Positions 11,446 to 22,847 of a DNA stretch of 64,000 bases are shown here, piece after piece. The DNA is taken from NCBI GenBank assembly GCA_964019425.1, contig OZ025797.1, forward strand, positions 930,001-994,000, read 5' to 3'. This stretch comes from Flectonema sp. DT1601. Its lineage: Eukaryota > Euglenozoa > Diplonemea > Diplonemida > Diplonemidae. Every line of letters begins with the position of its first letter. Within the stretch, counting starts at the first letter, position 1. The position numbers and the translations under genes were made by a program. The notes beneath the pieces are model-generated. The model searched no databases and was not told the origin of the DNA. It saw nothing but the letters and a program-made list of their open reading frames with translations.

Positions 11446-11455
<10 letters not shown>
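11335..11455. repeat. Dispersed repeat (partner at 29228-29335)
   Basis: Both copies contain GCACGAAAYCGTGAACCGAC followed by a similar AAAGCTRAAGG block, a CAACATTCT block and a terminal ATGCAAAAA run. The resemblance of short open frames on the plus strand is a by-product of this DNA similarity. Confidence 0.65.
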
Positions 11456-11479
<24 letters not shown>

Positions 11480-11728
11480 TTTCTGGACAACAAAAAGAAG
11501 TTGTAAGCTGGGGTAATAATGTTTAATACCGGGTTTGCTGATGTTATTTGTGAGACAGTGAGAGGTAAGTAAAATGACTCGTTGGGTTTACCATTTTTTT
11601 TTTTTCCCCCCCCCAGCAAAATAATAAACCAAAAGGGGTAATTTGATACTGCATTTTCAAGCTCAAAGGGGGAAAAAATCAAAACTATTTCACCATGTCA
11701 ATTTGATAGGTGAAATGTTAGCAACGGT

Positions 11729-11880
11729 AAAAACAGTAACAACTTCAGGTATCAAAATTAATCAAAGAAAAGGTACGTTTAGAAAAAGGGAAACATAAAA
11801 GAGAAATATTTTTGTTTTATTGACCAGAAGACGCGTCGAATCTGGTAATTCGGACCAGGTTGAGCGTCCCGTGTCCTGTA
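11729..11880. repeat. Dispersed repeat (partner at 31898-32030)
   Basis: Shared blocks in the same order are ACAGTAACAACTTCAGG, then GTCGAAWCTGGTAATTCGG, then CAGGTTGAGCGTCCC (GAATCCC in the partner). Spacing is alike and mismatches are scattered. The family is unknown and no coding content is seen. Confidence 0.6.
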
Positions 11881-12166
11881 CTGTACAACTTGATAGCGGG
11901 GCAATCCATGAAAAGAAATAAATCGTCTGACGTAGTTAGCCTCATTAACCTCTTACAAGGTGTACACTAATTCCATTTTTCGACAGATTTTCAAAGGATT
12001 CTCCGATTCTCCCGTTGGCAGATCTTCACGCTGAACAATATTAAATGGGACAGAAGCCCCAGGAGAGAGCACACTCATAATTCTTAACTACAGACCACTA
12101 ATACTACAGACCACTAATAGGAAGTGATCAACTCATCTCTTTTACTAAAAAGAGAATAGATGTTCG

Positions 12167-13618
12167 CTAGCATTGGAAACACTGACAGCTAACATTTTGT
12201 TTCATTATAAAGGTCAACATTGAAGTAACTATTTGAGGGTGGCTGGAAGAAATGTCAGTTGTCTCGAATGGATCAGCTGACAGATTGAATAGAGCTAGAG
12301 GATCTGTTAAAGAAGGTTTTAGAGTAGTAACGTCAGCACAATATGGAACAACTCCCTTCATGTCACCCATTACAAGACCGTAGCCACTTCCTTTTCCTCC
12401 TTCCCACATTTCAGGAGTGTTCAGAACTTTACCAGTACCATCCCAAGTGAAGTAGAGATATTCCTTTGATGGTTGTGTCTTACCCATCAAAGTATCTAAT
12501 ATCGAAATACCATCTAAGTCAGATGGGATTTGATCTGTTGATCCAATCAAGTCAGCGATGGTTGGGATAACATCCCAGAAAGCCCATCTGTAGTTAGAGG
12601 TGCTTGGTTTAATTGTTCCTGGCCATCTAACCATGGTTGGTGATCTGACACCTCCCTCGTAAAGGGATCTCTTGTGTCCCAGAAGCCCACCGGTGCTGTT
12701 AAAGAACTTATAGCTGTGACCGCCTTCAAGGTGGGCACCGTTGTCGCTAGCGAAAAACACTAACGTGTTGTCATCAATTCCCTTATCTGTGAGTAATTTC
12801 ATTAGTTCACCAACCTTACCATCGAGGTAAGTGATAACTGCAGCGTGGTCTCTCTCGACATCCGGCCAGCTGGTCTCGTTAGCATACTGCAAGTCACTTG
12901 GAACTGGAGCACCCTGTTCCTGATGTTTGTCACCCCAGCCGCCAGCATGTGGAACTGTAAATGACAAGTATAAAAAGAAAGGCTTCTCACCACCAGCAAC
13001 AGTGTTTACCCAGTCAAATGCTCTGTCCTGAAACATGTCAATTGTGTAGTTGTACTCACTTGGGTTTGCCATACAAAGATTCCTGTTCTTTGGTTTCCAA
13101 TTTAACGTACAATTAGCCTTCGCCACTGCTGCTCCTTTCATTTGAGTATCAACAAGTTCCGGGTACATATCATGGCAGTCCGCTTGGTTAATTTGACCAA
13201 AGAATGCATCAAAACCCTGCGATGCAGGTCCTGCAAGAGGAGCAACCTTACCAAAAGCTCCAGTCTTATATCCGTTGCTTTGAAGCATCTCAGAAAGTAG
13301 AAATACTTCTTGATCAACGGGAATATTTGTTCCAACTAAACCGTGTTTTTCAAAGTTCCCAGAATGCCTTCCCGTGAATAAGGTTGTCCTACTCGGTGCG
13401 CAAACTGTGTATCCAGCGTACGCTTGTTTAAATACCATTCCCTCATTACCAAACTTATCCAAGTGAGGTGTTGCTATTCTGCCATGAATTGAACCTGCTG
13501 GATACAATCCGACTTCTCCCCATCCCATGTCGTCTGACATAACCCAAATAATATTTGGTTTTTCTGCTGCAGCTACTGTGCTGCAGGCCAGAAGAGCGCT
13601 TACGAACATTGCCTTCAT
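12167..13618 (-). CDS. Secreted or lysosomal sulfatase (formylglycine-dependent)
   Basis: A single exon of 483 residues, with a CAACAG acceptor 12 nt upstream. An N-terminal signal peptide (about 1-18) precedes PNIIWVMSDDMG, which holds the first metal ligands (D29, D30). The sulfatase signature CAPSRTTLFTG starts at C73, the residue normally oxidised to formylglycine by a separate enzyme. The later SDNG block and the ...HKRSLYEGGVRSPTMVRWPG stretch complete the S1 alkaline-phosphatase-like fold. The active site looks intact. It hydrolyses a sulfate ester, but the substrate (polysaccharide or glycosphingolipid) cannot be told from sequence. Several N-glycosylation sequons are consistent with passage through the secretory pathway. 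The protein resembles marine bacterial and protist sulfatases as much as animal arylsulfatases. Confidence 0.92.
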   Translation of the reverse strand: MKAMFVSALLACSTVAAAEKPNIIWVMSDDMGWGEVGLYPAGSIHGRIATPHLDKFGNEGMVFKQAYAGYTVCAPSRTTLFTGRHSGNFEKHGLVGTNIPVDQEVFLLSEMLQSNGYKTGAFGKVAPLAGPASQGFDAFFGQINQADCHDMYPELVDTQMKGAAVAKANCTLNWKPKNRNLCMANPSEYNYTIDMFQDRAFDWVNTVAGGEKPFFLYLSFTVPHAGGWGDKHQEQGAPVPSDLQYANETSWPDVERDHAAVITYLDGKVGELMKLLTDKGIDDNTLVFFASDNGAHLEGGHSYKFFNSTGGLLGHKRSLYEGGVRSPTMVRWPGTIKPSTSNYRWAFWDVIPTIADLIGSTDQIPSDLDGISILDTLMGKTQPSKEYLYFTWDGTGKVLNTPEMWEGGKGSGYGLVMGDMKGVVPYCADVTTLKPSLTDPLALFNLSADPFETTDISSSHPQIVTSMLTFIMKQNVSCQCFQC

Positions 13619-13789
13619 ATTATTTTAGGGCTGTTGGGGGGTTTAAGAGATAATAATAAGGCAATAACTACGTAAAACAATAATCCGATTCCGTTATTAT
13701 GTTTCCCCATTCTGACATAGAAGGCAAGAGATCAGATATTTCATTGTACTCGAAGCAGACAATGAAAACATTCTGCAACTACATTCTAC

Positions 13790-14881
13790 TTAGCTGGACA
13801 TTGCTTTTAGTTTTGCAGCCAGGTCGTCAACAGTTGATTTCTCAGATACTTTGACGAGGTCTTCTGTTGTAATTGCTGGATCCTCACCTATTTCTTCAGA
13901 TCGTAAAAAGTCGAATTGTAATCCCTCCTGGACGTCAACATCATCACCAGCACACTCTTCAATAATTGATATTCCCCATTCATTTGGGACGTCTTTCGGT
14001 GATGATTTGGGTTTTTCAGGAGCTGCGGTTTGTTCACATGGAACTCTCTTCTTAAATTCCTCTTGCATCCTTAGGCAGGTGTTATTGCTGCATTCTGGGT
14101 TTGCTTTGAGAGTGATGGAAGGGAAATTATCATTCAGGGAATCATATCCAACATAAGCAGAGACTTTTCCAAACTTTAAGAGATACTTCAAAGCAGATTG
14201 AGCTAAAAAGCCAGCTATTATACCCATCGTGGTTGGGAGTGATGCTGCGCAAACACCTTCTCGTTTTGGTTGTTTCTCTCCAGTTGCAACAACAAGTGGT
14301 GGTACACATTGATAACACGGTGTACTACCTGGTACCAAGACCTGGATGTGTCCAGAGACGGCATTTTCACTAACACCCGATTCCATCCAAATTTGATTTG
14401 ACTCAAGACAAGCTTGATTTAGAGCTAAACGAGCTTCGAAATTATCAACACAACACAACACCAGATCTACTTGACCATCAGTTTTACTTCCGGTTGCTAT
14501 TCTCTTTAATAGAATATCAAAGTTATCAACCGTTGTGATGTTCATATGGAGGGCTTCGAACTGGACGTCGGGGTTTATGTTTTTTAAAGTTTCCATAGCA
14601 GCGTCTACTTTGTGCATTCCACACTGGGAAGGTTGATAAAAAAGTCGATTCATGTTTGCTAACTCTACCTTGTCGTAGTCTACTAATATAAGTTTTCCTA
14701 TTCCACATCTTGTTAGCATTTCTGCACTGACGCTGCCAACACCACCAACTCCGACTATCAAGACCGTCTTATCGAGGATTCGTTCATAATTATCGACTAC
14801 TCCCATCTTTTGAAGAGCCATCAGTCTACTGTAGGGATTATCATCCCGCACCTCACTACTGAATCTGCCCGATTTAGACAT
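13790..14881 (-). CDS. UBA5: UBA5, E1-activating enzyme for UFM1
   Basis: A single exon of 363 residues, near the length of animal UBA5 (~400). It adenylates the ubiquitin-like modifier UFM1 and passes it to UFC1. The ATP-binding loop GVGGVG is at 44-49. Four zinc-binding cysteines are present (C189, C192, C264, C269). The catalytic cysteine is C211 in [15 protein letters not shown], close to the human motif. The C-terminal tail keeps both partner sites: a UFM1/LIR-type motif (EWGISII, about 301-307) and a terminal UFC1-binding helix ([11 protein letters not shown]). Retention of these motifs implies a working UFMylation pathway. The start is preceded by CCTCTTTAG and an 11-nt leader. Confidence 0.95.
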   Translation of the reverse strand: MSKSGRFSSEVRDDNPYSRLMALQKMGVVDNYERILDKTVLIVGVGGVGSVSAEMLTRCGIGKLILVDYDKVELANMNRLFYQPSQCGMHKVDAAMETLKNINPDVQFEALHMNITTVDNFDILLKRIATGSKTDGQVDLVLCCVDNFEARLALNQACLESNQIWMESGVSENAVSGHIQVLVPGSTPCYQCVPPLVVATGEKQPKREGVCAASLPTTMGIIAGFLAQSALKYLLKFGKVSAYVGYDSLNDNFPSITLKANPECSNNTCLRMQEEFKKRVPCEQTAAPEKPKSSPKDVPNEWGISIIEECAGDDVDVQEGLQFDFLRSEEIGEDPAITTEDLVKVSEKSTVDDLAAKLKAMSS

Positions 14882-15022
14882 CTGTTGTGTTGCTAAAGAG
14901 GAGGAATTACGATTGAGAAATTCCAGTCTTTGATTCTCAAAAAAAGACTAACGAGATTCCCTATAGACGAGAACCTAACAGAACAATTGATGCGGATGGT
15001 GTACAACACAGCGGATGGTTAT

Positions 15023-15652
15023 TTAGGTACTTTTATCACCAGTTGAGTTAAGCACAGTTGTCTCTTCACCCTTTGGAGGTGGTAATTGAATGATATCAGT
15101 ATTACCGACATATGCTGTACGAAGACCTTCTTCCCAAGTCCAATTCATGAAAGCAGCACGTAGCATTTTGTTAAGATCTCCGTGTCCAACAACCGCGATT
15201 CGCTTTCCCTCAAAGCGTGAAGTGATCTCATTGAGAACTGAAGAAGCGCGTGAGAGTAGTTTTGGAAAAGTTTCACTTCCTGGAACGTCGAGGAAGTAAG
15301 TGACCTTATCAGTTACAAGTACGTTATCTCCAGCTACTTCTTTGATTGAAGTGACTGGCTTGCCAGTGAGAACTCCAAAATCTCTTTCTTTCAGATCATC
15401 AATAATAAGAAAGTTACTTTCATCAATACCACAAACTTTTTGAATCTCCTTCGCAGTAATCTTCGCTCTCTGAAGTGGCGATGATACAACAACATCAACA
15501 CTTCCAATCTCTTTTACTTTGTTCGCTACCATACCTGCTTGTTCCACTCCTAATTCAGTAAGAGGTCTATCTCTGTGACCATTCAAAAGCATTTCTGCGT
15601 TGTCTTCGTCCTGGCCGTGTCGGACAACTAAGAGTGTGGTTGAAGTGCTCAT
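15023..15652 (-). CDS. Histidine phosphatase superfamily protein
   Basis: A single exon of 209 residues. The open frame continues to 15712, but the upstream part is A-rich leader with a CAATCACAG acceptor at 15688-15696, so I start at 15652. The phosphohistidine motif RHG (R11, H12) is near the N-terminus. SSPLQRA supplies the second Arg (R62), LKERDFG the acid (E89), and VVGHGD the second catalytic His (H157). All core residues are present, so it should be active. The branch is the phosphoglycerate-mutase-like, alpha-ribazole or broad-specificity phosphatase type. The substrate cannot be assigned. It could be a sugar-phosphate phosphatase. Confidence 0.88.
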   Translation of the reverse strand: MSTSTTLLVVRHGQDEDNAEMLLNGHRDRPLTELGVEQAGMVANKVKEIGSVDVVVSSPLQRAKITAKEIQKVCGIDESNFLIIDDLKERDFGVLTGKPVTSIKEVAGDNVLVTDKVTYFLDVPGSETFPKLLSRASSVLNEITSRFEGKRIAVVGHGDLNKMLRAAFMNWTWEEGLRTAYVGNTDIIQLPPPKGEETTVLNSTGDKST

Positions 15653-15687
15653 TTTCTTTTTCACGATTTTTGTTTTTTTTTTGAGTC

Positions 15688-15720
15688 CTGTGATTGATAA
15701 GATTAACATCAAGCTGGTTA
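15688..15720 (-). promoter_or_regulatory. Predicted splice acceptor of the histidine phosphatase gene
   Basis: The minus-strand sequence CTTATCAATCACAG is followed by a 35-nt A-rich leader ending at the ATG at 15652. The site falls inside the upstream extension of the frame and so argues for the shorter protein. Confidence 0.5.
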
Positions 15721-15862
15721 GTATTACTAGGTATCAGTTAATTAAAAAAAAACCATCGCAAAAATCCACGACAACTCAGTAACAGAATTAATACTTCTCG
15801 TTGTTGATACCACCACTCTGACAACTTCGGCAAACTCGAGTCTTCCCTATTATCATCGTCAT

Positions 15863-15975
15863 ATTTATTTATTTATTTATTTATTTATTTACGAAGCCTA
15901 GGAAGCCAAAAGCCAAGAAAAGCTCACAGAGTAACAGTTATATCGCTACCAGCAACCGTGAGACTCTCACAGACA
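15863..15975 (-). repeat. SINE-like element, copy A
   Basis: On the minus strand a head (GTGAGAGTCTCACGG, then TTGCTGGTAGCGATATAACTG) is followed by about 45 bases of body. It ends in an AAAT microsatellite tail (15862-15891). The 85-base non-tail part differs from copy C (33437-33550) at only about two positions, so the pair is young. The microsatellite tail and orientation fit a retroposed short element. Confidence 0.6.
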
Positions 15976-16244
15976 TATAGAAGAGGCTGTTGATAGGGGA
16001 AAAAAAAAAAAAAAGAAAAAGAATTGCTTACGTTCGATCAGAAAAATAACATACATACTTGAAGCAAAGAACACAACAGATATAATGAAAAAACGTACTA
16101 TAAGAAAAGAAAACAACATCAACAATAACAACAACAACAAAATAGTATACAAAAAAATATAACTTTCAATCAAAGGTAAGCAATCCGTTGTGTGCATTAC
16201 GCAAACAGTAAGGACAGCAGTAATAAAGATAGCAGAAGAAACTT

Positions 16245-16275
<31 letters not shown>

Positions 16276-16980
16276 AAATTATTTATCGAACCCAAGGAAA
16301 ACCGGGTGGCCAAATACTCACAAGCAGTCCTACTGAACAAGAACCCTTTACGGCATCTTAGCTAAAAGCATATCTCAAAACGTCGTATCTAATCTGCATT
16401 ACTTGTTCAGATCACGAACGCGTAGAAAATCTACATAGCACACAACAGCAAAAGGAGGGAAAGAAGAAAAAAAAAGAATCGGCACTTCACTATAAATAAG
16501 TTGCGACACCAGTTTCATTTTGTTTGTAGCGCATCCGGAAAAACAAACAAACCCATAAAAGAAAAGTAAAACGTTATGATATTCGTATGACTCAGTTTAT
16601 GTAGAAAGTCCCTTAAAAAGGGTTAAAAATACAAATAAAAATCGTGAAAGGTTTTCATACTATACATTATCTTCGAAGAAATAGTGAAGTCCTCGAGCTG
16701 TCTCTGTCTCAATACCACTAAAGTGAATGATAAAACACATGTTGGTATTTTCCTTTCACCATTTCCTTTTTCCCTTGCTTCCCCTTTACGAGAACATAAT
16801 CAGTGCAAACAAGTCGCGAACTGATACAGGAACCAAATATTGATACTGAGCGAGGCAGATTCTTTAACAATTAATCAAAGAATTCCTAACCCATTTTACA
16901 CACAGGAACCAAATTAATGCAGGGCAAGGTAAAAGTTTTTTTTTTTTTTTTTTTTTGTTGCTGAAGTCAAAACTACAGAG

Positions 16981-17046
16981 TAAGTTCACGGGAATAACAG
17001 TAATTCGATCACAACCGCAAGACTCTCACACGAGAAGAGACGTAAG
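16981..17046 (-). repeat. SINE-like element, diverged copy B
   Basis: The minus strand carries GTCTCTTCTCG then GTGAGAGTCTTGCGG and GTGATCGAATTACTGTTA, which align with the head of copies A and C. The GATCGAATTAC segment resembles a polymerase III B-box (GGTTCGAATCC). The tail is missing. Confidence 0.5.
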
Positions 17047-17225
17047 TTAACCAAAAGTAATTCATATGCAAGAAAACTATGAAAAGCTATATAAAAAAAG
17101 AAAATGAGGGGAAAAGAGTCCCTATATATGTATATTTTTTTTTCTTTCCTTGTTCTTGCAGTAGTCAGATGAAGAGAGAGACAAATACAATATCCAAACA
17201 CACACAGAAAAAGAAAAAAGAGGTG

Positions 17226-17318
17226 GTTTGAGATTTTTGAATATATTAATGAAAAAAATAAATATCTGTTGTACCAGAGTTTACTAAAATAAACGTTAGC
17301 TATGATCCAGTGAAAGCC
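17226..17318. repeat. Dispersed repeat (partner at 33750-33843)
   Basis: The two copies share TTTTTGAATATATT, then AATAAATATCTGT, then a block from GTACCAGAGTTTAC to AAATAAACG. Spacing is the same and there are few mismatches. Both start just after a G-containing switch from a homopolymer. Confidence 0.7.
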
Positions 17319-17589
17319 AATAAAGGTAATATTAAAAGAGGGACTGCATTCTTAAGAGCGGGGATTAACTGTTCGATTTTGTACATAAAATATAAATGTA
17401 TTGTATCATAAACAAAGAAGGGGGAGGGATAGGGATACTCCAGTAGCTCTCTTATGTCCTCGCATGAATGGATCAACTGAAGGGAAATTGAGTTCACTTT
17501 TAACTTCAATTCATTTCACATAAATAAAAATCAAGAAAGCAATATACCAACAGAATTTCACATATTTAGTTAAGACACTCACAGAATTA

Positions 17590-17690
17590 GTTACTTATAT
17601 AATCCAACGTTGCCGTATATTTTGAGTGCTCTAAGGAGGGTAACTCACAGCAACAGAGGACCCAATCCGTAGCTATTTCCGAAGACTCAG
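17590..17690. repeat. Dispersed repeat (relatives at 21535-21597 and 61831-61864)
   Basis: AACTCACAGCAACAGAGGAC followed by CCAATC recurs at 61839-61863. TTTCCGAAGACTC and the upstream AATCCAACG block recur at 21540-21595. These look like fragments of one family with different preserved parts. Confidence 0.6.
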
Positions 17691-17779
17691 TCTCGTTTTT
17701 TATAATATTTATTTCCTTTAGTTCTTATAAATAAAACCATATCATTGATATCGGTATTTAAAAAGAAATAATTTGGTTT

Positions 17780-18300
17780 AACTTCAAAACTAAATAAGCA
17801 CCAATTGCCTCACCAGAATCCCCAATGATGCACCGAATTATTAACGGAGGGAAGCAACTAGACAGCTCACGTAAGTTTTTTTGTTATTGTTTTGCATTAC
17901 TTGTGCTTCATGTAACAAAAAAAAAAACCACGTCACAGGTCAATAACAATGACAGTGATCGCGATCTGTACAAATCTGCACAGCAAGAAATATATATTGG
18001 TAGGGGAAATCTTTGATAAAAGTTTTTTTTTAAAATAATTGACGTAACTAGAAAAACTAAATAAGCACCGATTGACTCCCGAGAGTCCCGATGCACCGAA
18101 CACTTTTTAACGGAGGGAAGCACTTAGACAGCTCACGTAGGTTTATTTTCTTTTTGCTATGCTGTATAATCTTTGGAAAGTATTTTTATTTTTTTATTTT
18201 TGTTTTGTTTCATTTGTGCATGCATGTAAACGTCACAGGTCAATATCGACGATCGCAAATCTGTACACAAATTGAACAGCAATAAATGAAATGTATATTT
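17780..18300. repeat. Diverged tandem duplication, ~270-bp unit
   Basis: The unit near 17788-18020 and the unit near 18056-18300 share, in order: AACTAAATAAGCACC, GATGCACCGAA, AACGGAGGGAAGCA, TAGACAGCTCACGTA, CGTCACAGGTCAATA and a terminal CAGCAA...AATGTATAT block. The GGAGGGAAGCA to GCTCACGTA part is best conserved. Confidence 0.75.
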
Positions 18301-18549
18301 TGGTATAACAGAACTATCGTAAAAAATAAAAAAAAGGGGGGAAAAAAGAAAACAAACCCTCCAATCGTCATCAAAAACACTCCGTAGATCTTATAACACA
18401 TAAATGTGTTTTGTGTACGAAAACTGCAAACTAAAAGCTAAGAGAGCATCTACTACGTTATTAGTACTATTTTTTTTTTTTTTTTTTTAAAACACACGAT
18501 AGTTTTCATTGGAAGGGAATTACAAAAAAAAAAAAAAGGGAGGGGGAAA

Positions 18550-18693
18550 AAAATGGAAATTGTTAGTTAATCTGGAAATACGTCTAATATAATAGAATGT
18601 TATACAAGGTGGTTAATATCGAATTTTTCTTTATTAGACAGTTCTATACGCTAATAAGAACTCTTCCACACAATAACTCTGATAATAATAAAG
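18550..18693. repeat. Diverged edge copy of the 306-bp repeat
   Basis: AATTGTTAGTTAATCTGGAA, ACAAGGTGG and TACGCTAATAAGA-CTCTTCC match the core unit with substitutions and small insertions. Confidence 0.65.
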
Positions 18694-20474
18694 TGATTCT
18701 TAACATAAATTATTCTGGATGGACTTAGTCGCCTCCGGGTCACTATTAATGCCATATCCGTACTGAAAAAGTATGGAAAATTGTTAGCTAATCTGGAAGT
18801 TAATAATATTAGTTTGTTATAAGAAAATTAAATTTTAATATAATAAAAAAAAACACACAACTCATGTATTTTGTATTTGCATCAAAAGTTGACTAAAATA
18901 CTAGTAAAGGGTGGGAAATATCCTCAACAAGGTGGATGATGCTGATTTTCCTATTAGTATTTATACGCTAATAAGAGTTCTTCCACACAATAACTCTGGT
19001 GATTCTTAACATAAATTATTCTGGATGGACTTAGTCGCCTCCGGGTCACTATTAATGCCACATCCGTACTGAAAAAGTATGGAAAATTGTTAGCTAATCT
19101 GGAAGTTAATAATATTAGTTTGTTATAAGAAAATTAAATTTTAATATAATAAAAAAAAACACACAACTCATGTATTTTGTATTTGCATCAAAAGTTGACT
19201 AAAATACTAGTAAAGGGTGGGAAATATCCTCAACAAGGTGGATGATGCTGATTTTCCTATTAGTATTTATACGCTAATAAGAGTTCTTCCACACAATAAC
19301 TCTGGTGATTCTTAACATAAATTATTCTGGATGGACTTAGTCGCCTCCGGGTCACTATTAATGCCATATCCGTACTGAAAAAGTATGGAAAATTGTTAGC
19401 TAATCTGGAAGTTAATAATATTAGTTTGTTATAAGAAAATTAAATTTTAATATAATAAAAAAAAACACACAACTCATGTATTTTGTATTTGCATCAAAAG
19501 TTGACTAAAATACTAGTAAAGGGTGGGAAATATCCTCAACAAGGTGGATGATGCTGATTTTCCTATTAGTATTTATACGCTAATAAGAGTTCTTCCACAC
19601 AATAACTCTGGTGATTCTTAACATAAATTATTCTGGATGGACTTAGTCGCCTCCGGGTCACTATTAATGCCACATCCGTACTGAAAAAGTATGGAAAATT
19701 GTTAGCTAATCTGGAAGTTAATAATATTAGTTTGTTATAAGAAAATTAAATTTTAATATAATAAAAAAAAACACACAACTCATGTATTTTGTATTTGCAT
19801 CAAAAGTTGACTAAAATACTAGTAAAGGGTGGGAAATATCCTCAACAAGGTGGATGATGCTGATTTTCCTATTAGTATTTATACGCTAATAAGAGTTCTT
19901 CCACACAATAACTCTGGTGATTCTTAACATAAATTATTCTGGATGGACTTAGTCGCCTCCGGGTCACTATTAATGCCATATCCGTACTGAAAAAGTATGG
20001 AAAATTGTTAGCTAATCTGGAAGTTAATAATATTAGTTTGTTATAAGAAAATTAAATTTTAATATAATAAAAAAAAACACACAACTCATGTATTTTGTAT
20101 TTGCATCAAAAGTTGACTAAAATACTAGTAAAGGGTGGGAAATATCCTCAACAAGGTGGATGATGCTGATTTTCCTATTAGTATTTATACGCTAATAAGA
20201 GTTCTTCCACACAATAACTCTGGTGATTCTTAACATAAATTATTCTGGATGGACTTAGTCGCCTCCGGGTCACTATTAATGCCATATCCGTACTGAAAAA
20301 GTATGGAAAATTGTTAGCTAATCTGGAAGTTAATAATATTAGTTTGTTATAAGAAAATTAAATTTTAATATAATAAAAAAAAACACACAACTCATGTATT
20401 TTGTATTTGCATCAAAAGTTGACTAAAATACTAGTAAAGGGTGGGAAATATCCTCAACAAGGTGGATGATGCTA
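18694..20474. repeat. Tandem array of a 306-bp unit, about 5.8 copies
   Basis: The landmark GGACTTAGTCGCC occurs at 18721, 19027, 19333, 19639, 19945 and 20251, exactly 306 bases apart. Units are essentially identical apart from one T/C site (18755 T, 19061 C, 19367 T, 19673 C, 19979 T, 20285 T). Each unit holds an A-run of about nine bases and no useful open frame. The identical core flanked by diverged copies is typical of a satellite homogenised by unequal exchange. Confidence 0.95.
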
Positions 20475-20960
20475 TTATTAGTATTTATACGCTAATAAGG
20501 AGTTAGCTGCCTCCGCCACATCCGTATTGAAAAAGAATGGAAATTTGCATAACATTGTGTCACTAAATTTTATAAGAAAGAAAATTTTTAATTTTTAATT
20601 ACAACAAAAAAAAAAAAAAAGCACTCGCATATATTTGTATTTGCATCAAAAGTTAACTAATAATAAATACTAGTATTTTGAGACAAAAGGGGGGTTAACT
20701 GTTTAATTTTGTACGTAAAATACAAATGTATTGTATCATAAACATTTACATTAGTTTTAGATACAGTGACTAGGTGTGATAATTGAAAGCAGCAGAAAAT
20801 CAAAAGGGGCCCAACAAGGTGGATGTTACTGATTTTTCTATTTGTTCTTTTCGCCAATATAAAAGTTCTCTCATACGATAACTTTGATAATAAGGTGATT
20901 CTTTACGTAAATTATTTTGAATGGATTTAGCTGCCTCTGGGTCACTAATGTGCTAGTGAT
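20475..20960. repeat. Diverged flank copies of the 306-bp repeat
   Basis: The part at 20475-20690 keeps TATACGCTAATAAG, TTGCATCAAAAGTT and ACTAGTA but has deletions. The part at 20815-20960 keeps CAACAAGGTGGATG, ATAAAAGTTCT and GCCTCTGGGTCACTA. A foreign block at 20700-20755 is shared with 17380-17415. Confidence 0.65.
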
Positions 20961-21300
20961 GAACAACATTTTTGTTTATTTCTTTTAGTTCTTTTAAAAT
21001 TTTTCGTTTTTCAGAAAAGAACCAACTGTGACATGGCCACACGCAAAAAATTAAAGTCAAAGTTTGAGTTCTCCTACAAAACAATTTCATTCTTTTTTTG
21101 TTTTCAATTGGTTTTTATACAATAATATTAATTTAAAAAAGAAATAAATAAAAAAAATTCTTTAAGGGAGAGGCACACCTCAACAAACTTCTTTTTTTGG
21201 ATACTTATTATCAGCACTACGTAAAACATCCGGATCGTGTTGTTTAAAAAAATTGATTGCACGAATAGTTCTGTACAATAGAAATCACTACTGAATGGGA

Positions 21301-21331
<31 letters not shown>

Positions 21332-22847
21332 TAAGTTTACCCCATTTGTTAGCAGGAATTTTCCCGCAATAGGTATTCTTGCCTGCAATCACCCACTAGT
21401 AGTAAATATAAATTCACTAAGATTCATTACTGTTGTTCTCTTCCAAAGTATTAATGTGGGAGGTTGCCAAAACACATTGATTGGACGTTTCATCATCTCT
21501 CTGATCGAGGAGATGAATGAGTACACTTTTAGGTTACTTTAGTTATTTAATCCAACGCTACAGGACCTCAATTCGTAACCGTTTCCGAAGACTCGACATA
21601 GATTGTTGAATTATTATATTAAAGTTAATTGTTGCTTTAAGTTCATTTTTTTTTTTTTTTTTTTTTTGAGAAAGTCTAAGACTACCAACAATAAGAACAG
21701 ACTCAATGCAAAAAAAAAAAAAAAAAAAAAAAATCGCACTGTTTTTTTTACACACAACTTGTCATAAGCAAGAAAAGATAACAGAAGATACAACAAAACA
21801 TAACTTGAGAAAGGGGGTAAGGGGAAGGAAAAAAGGTCAAGATTCCAAGTTTTTTTTTTCCCCCCCTTCCTGCCCTCCTCTCAAAAAGTATCAATTTACC
21901 CTTCCGAACAACTGGCAACAGAGGCACAACTGCAAGTGCTACGCATAAAGATAAGAAGGAAAAGGGGAAACGATGATTGATATCATGAAGGACAAAAACG
22001 GAAAAGAAGCTCTCCTTAAGAAGTCAACTCCGATACCATCAGTACAGACAAGCTCATGGATAGTAAGAATAATAACCATTTTGTGCTTGCGAGCAATTGG
22101 AAAAACAAACTTTTACAACAAAGGGAAAAGTATAACTTTTTTTTTTTTTTTTTTTTTTTTCACTCGTAATAAGTGCTCGAGATAAGAATTAGAAAAGAAA
22201 AAAAGAAATCGGAAGAATGTGAGACTAGCCTTACGGCAAGCCAACGTGGTTGCGATTTACTTCTTACCGACCTCAGCAGTTCAATATCTCAGCACGGGAG
22301 AAGAGAGCAACAGCGATTTTCCCAGTAACGGCGAGAGAACAGGAAACAAGTAACTTACAGTGTCTAATTAACGAAAAACAATAATAAATTCCTCACCTTT
22401 TTTTTGTAGTTAGACCACCTTAAAGTTAATTTACTTATGACAGTTGTTAGTGTTTTGGTATTATTAAAAAATATATATTCAAGAAAAAAAAAAAAAAGAG
22501 AATACAAGAATTACCTTGCAAGTATCAGTGATTACAGCACCACTGAAAATAGAAGAGCAAAACATAGTTGTTTCTTGACGTTAATGATTGTGTCATCCAC
22601 CTTGATAATGCTACGAAGAAAGATAAAATGTAAATAAAACAAGGTAACCCGACAATAACAAGGAGAGAACTTGCAGAGTTAACCGAAGAGATACAGAATA
22701 AATCGTACCCTTCCCCCCCTCCCTAATAATAGTAAAAAATAACAGACAGCCGAAACAGAACAATTTTAAGGAATAAATTTAAAAAAAAAAAAAAAGAAAT
22801 AAAAGCAGCTCACACGAATGGAAATAAGTCGAATCGAGTACCACTTC

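Larger units (their letters stand above)
10872..12166. other. Intergenic, dispersed repeats
   Basis: About 1.3 kb without a gene. It contains a repeat at 11335-11455 shared with 29228-29335 and an A-run at 11450-11476. A T-to-C switch tract lies at 11591-11617, and a repeat at 11729-11880 is shared with 31898-32030. Confidence 0.6.
15721..22847. other. Large gene-free repeat block
   Basis: About 7.1 kb without a supportable gene on either strand. Open frames are short and mostly translate homopolymers. It holds the 306-bp array, a ~270-bp tandem duplication, SINE-like copies and several pairs of dispersed repeats, all listed separately. Long A/T runs occur at 16936-16958, 21300-21326 and 22137-22160, among others. 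Confidence 0.7.

Noticed and set aside
18694-20474. CRISPR-like or coding repeat array
   Set aside because: The 306-bp units are head-to-tail with no spacers, contain A-runs, and carry no open frame, so this is a plain tandem repeat.
21255-21285. Spliced-leader RNA gene (TAGTTCTGTACAATAG resembles known leader 3' ends)
   Set aside because: Only about ten bases agree with leaders I remember. No donor GT follows at the right place, no Sm-like site is visible, and the gene would be expected in tandem copies.
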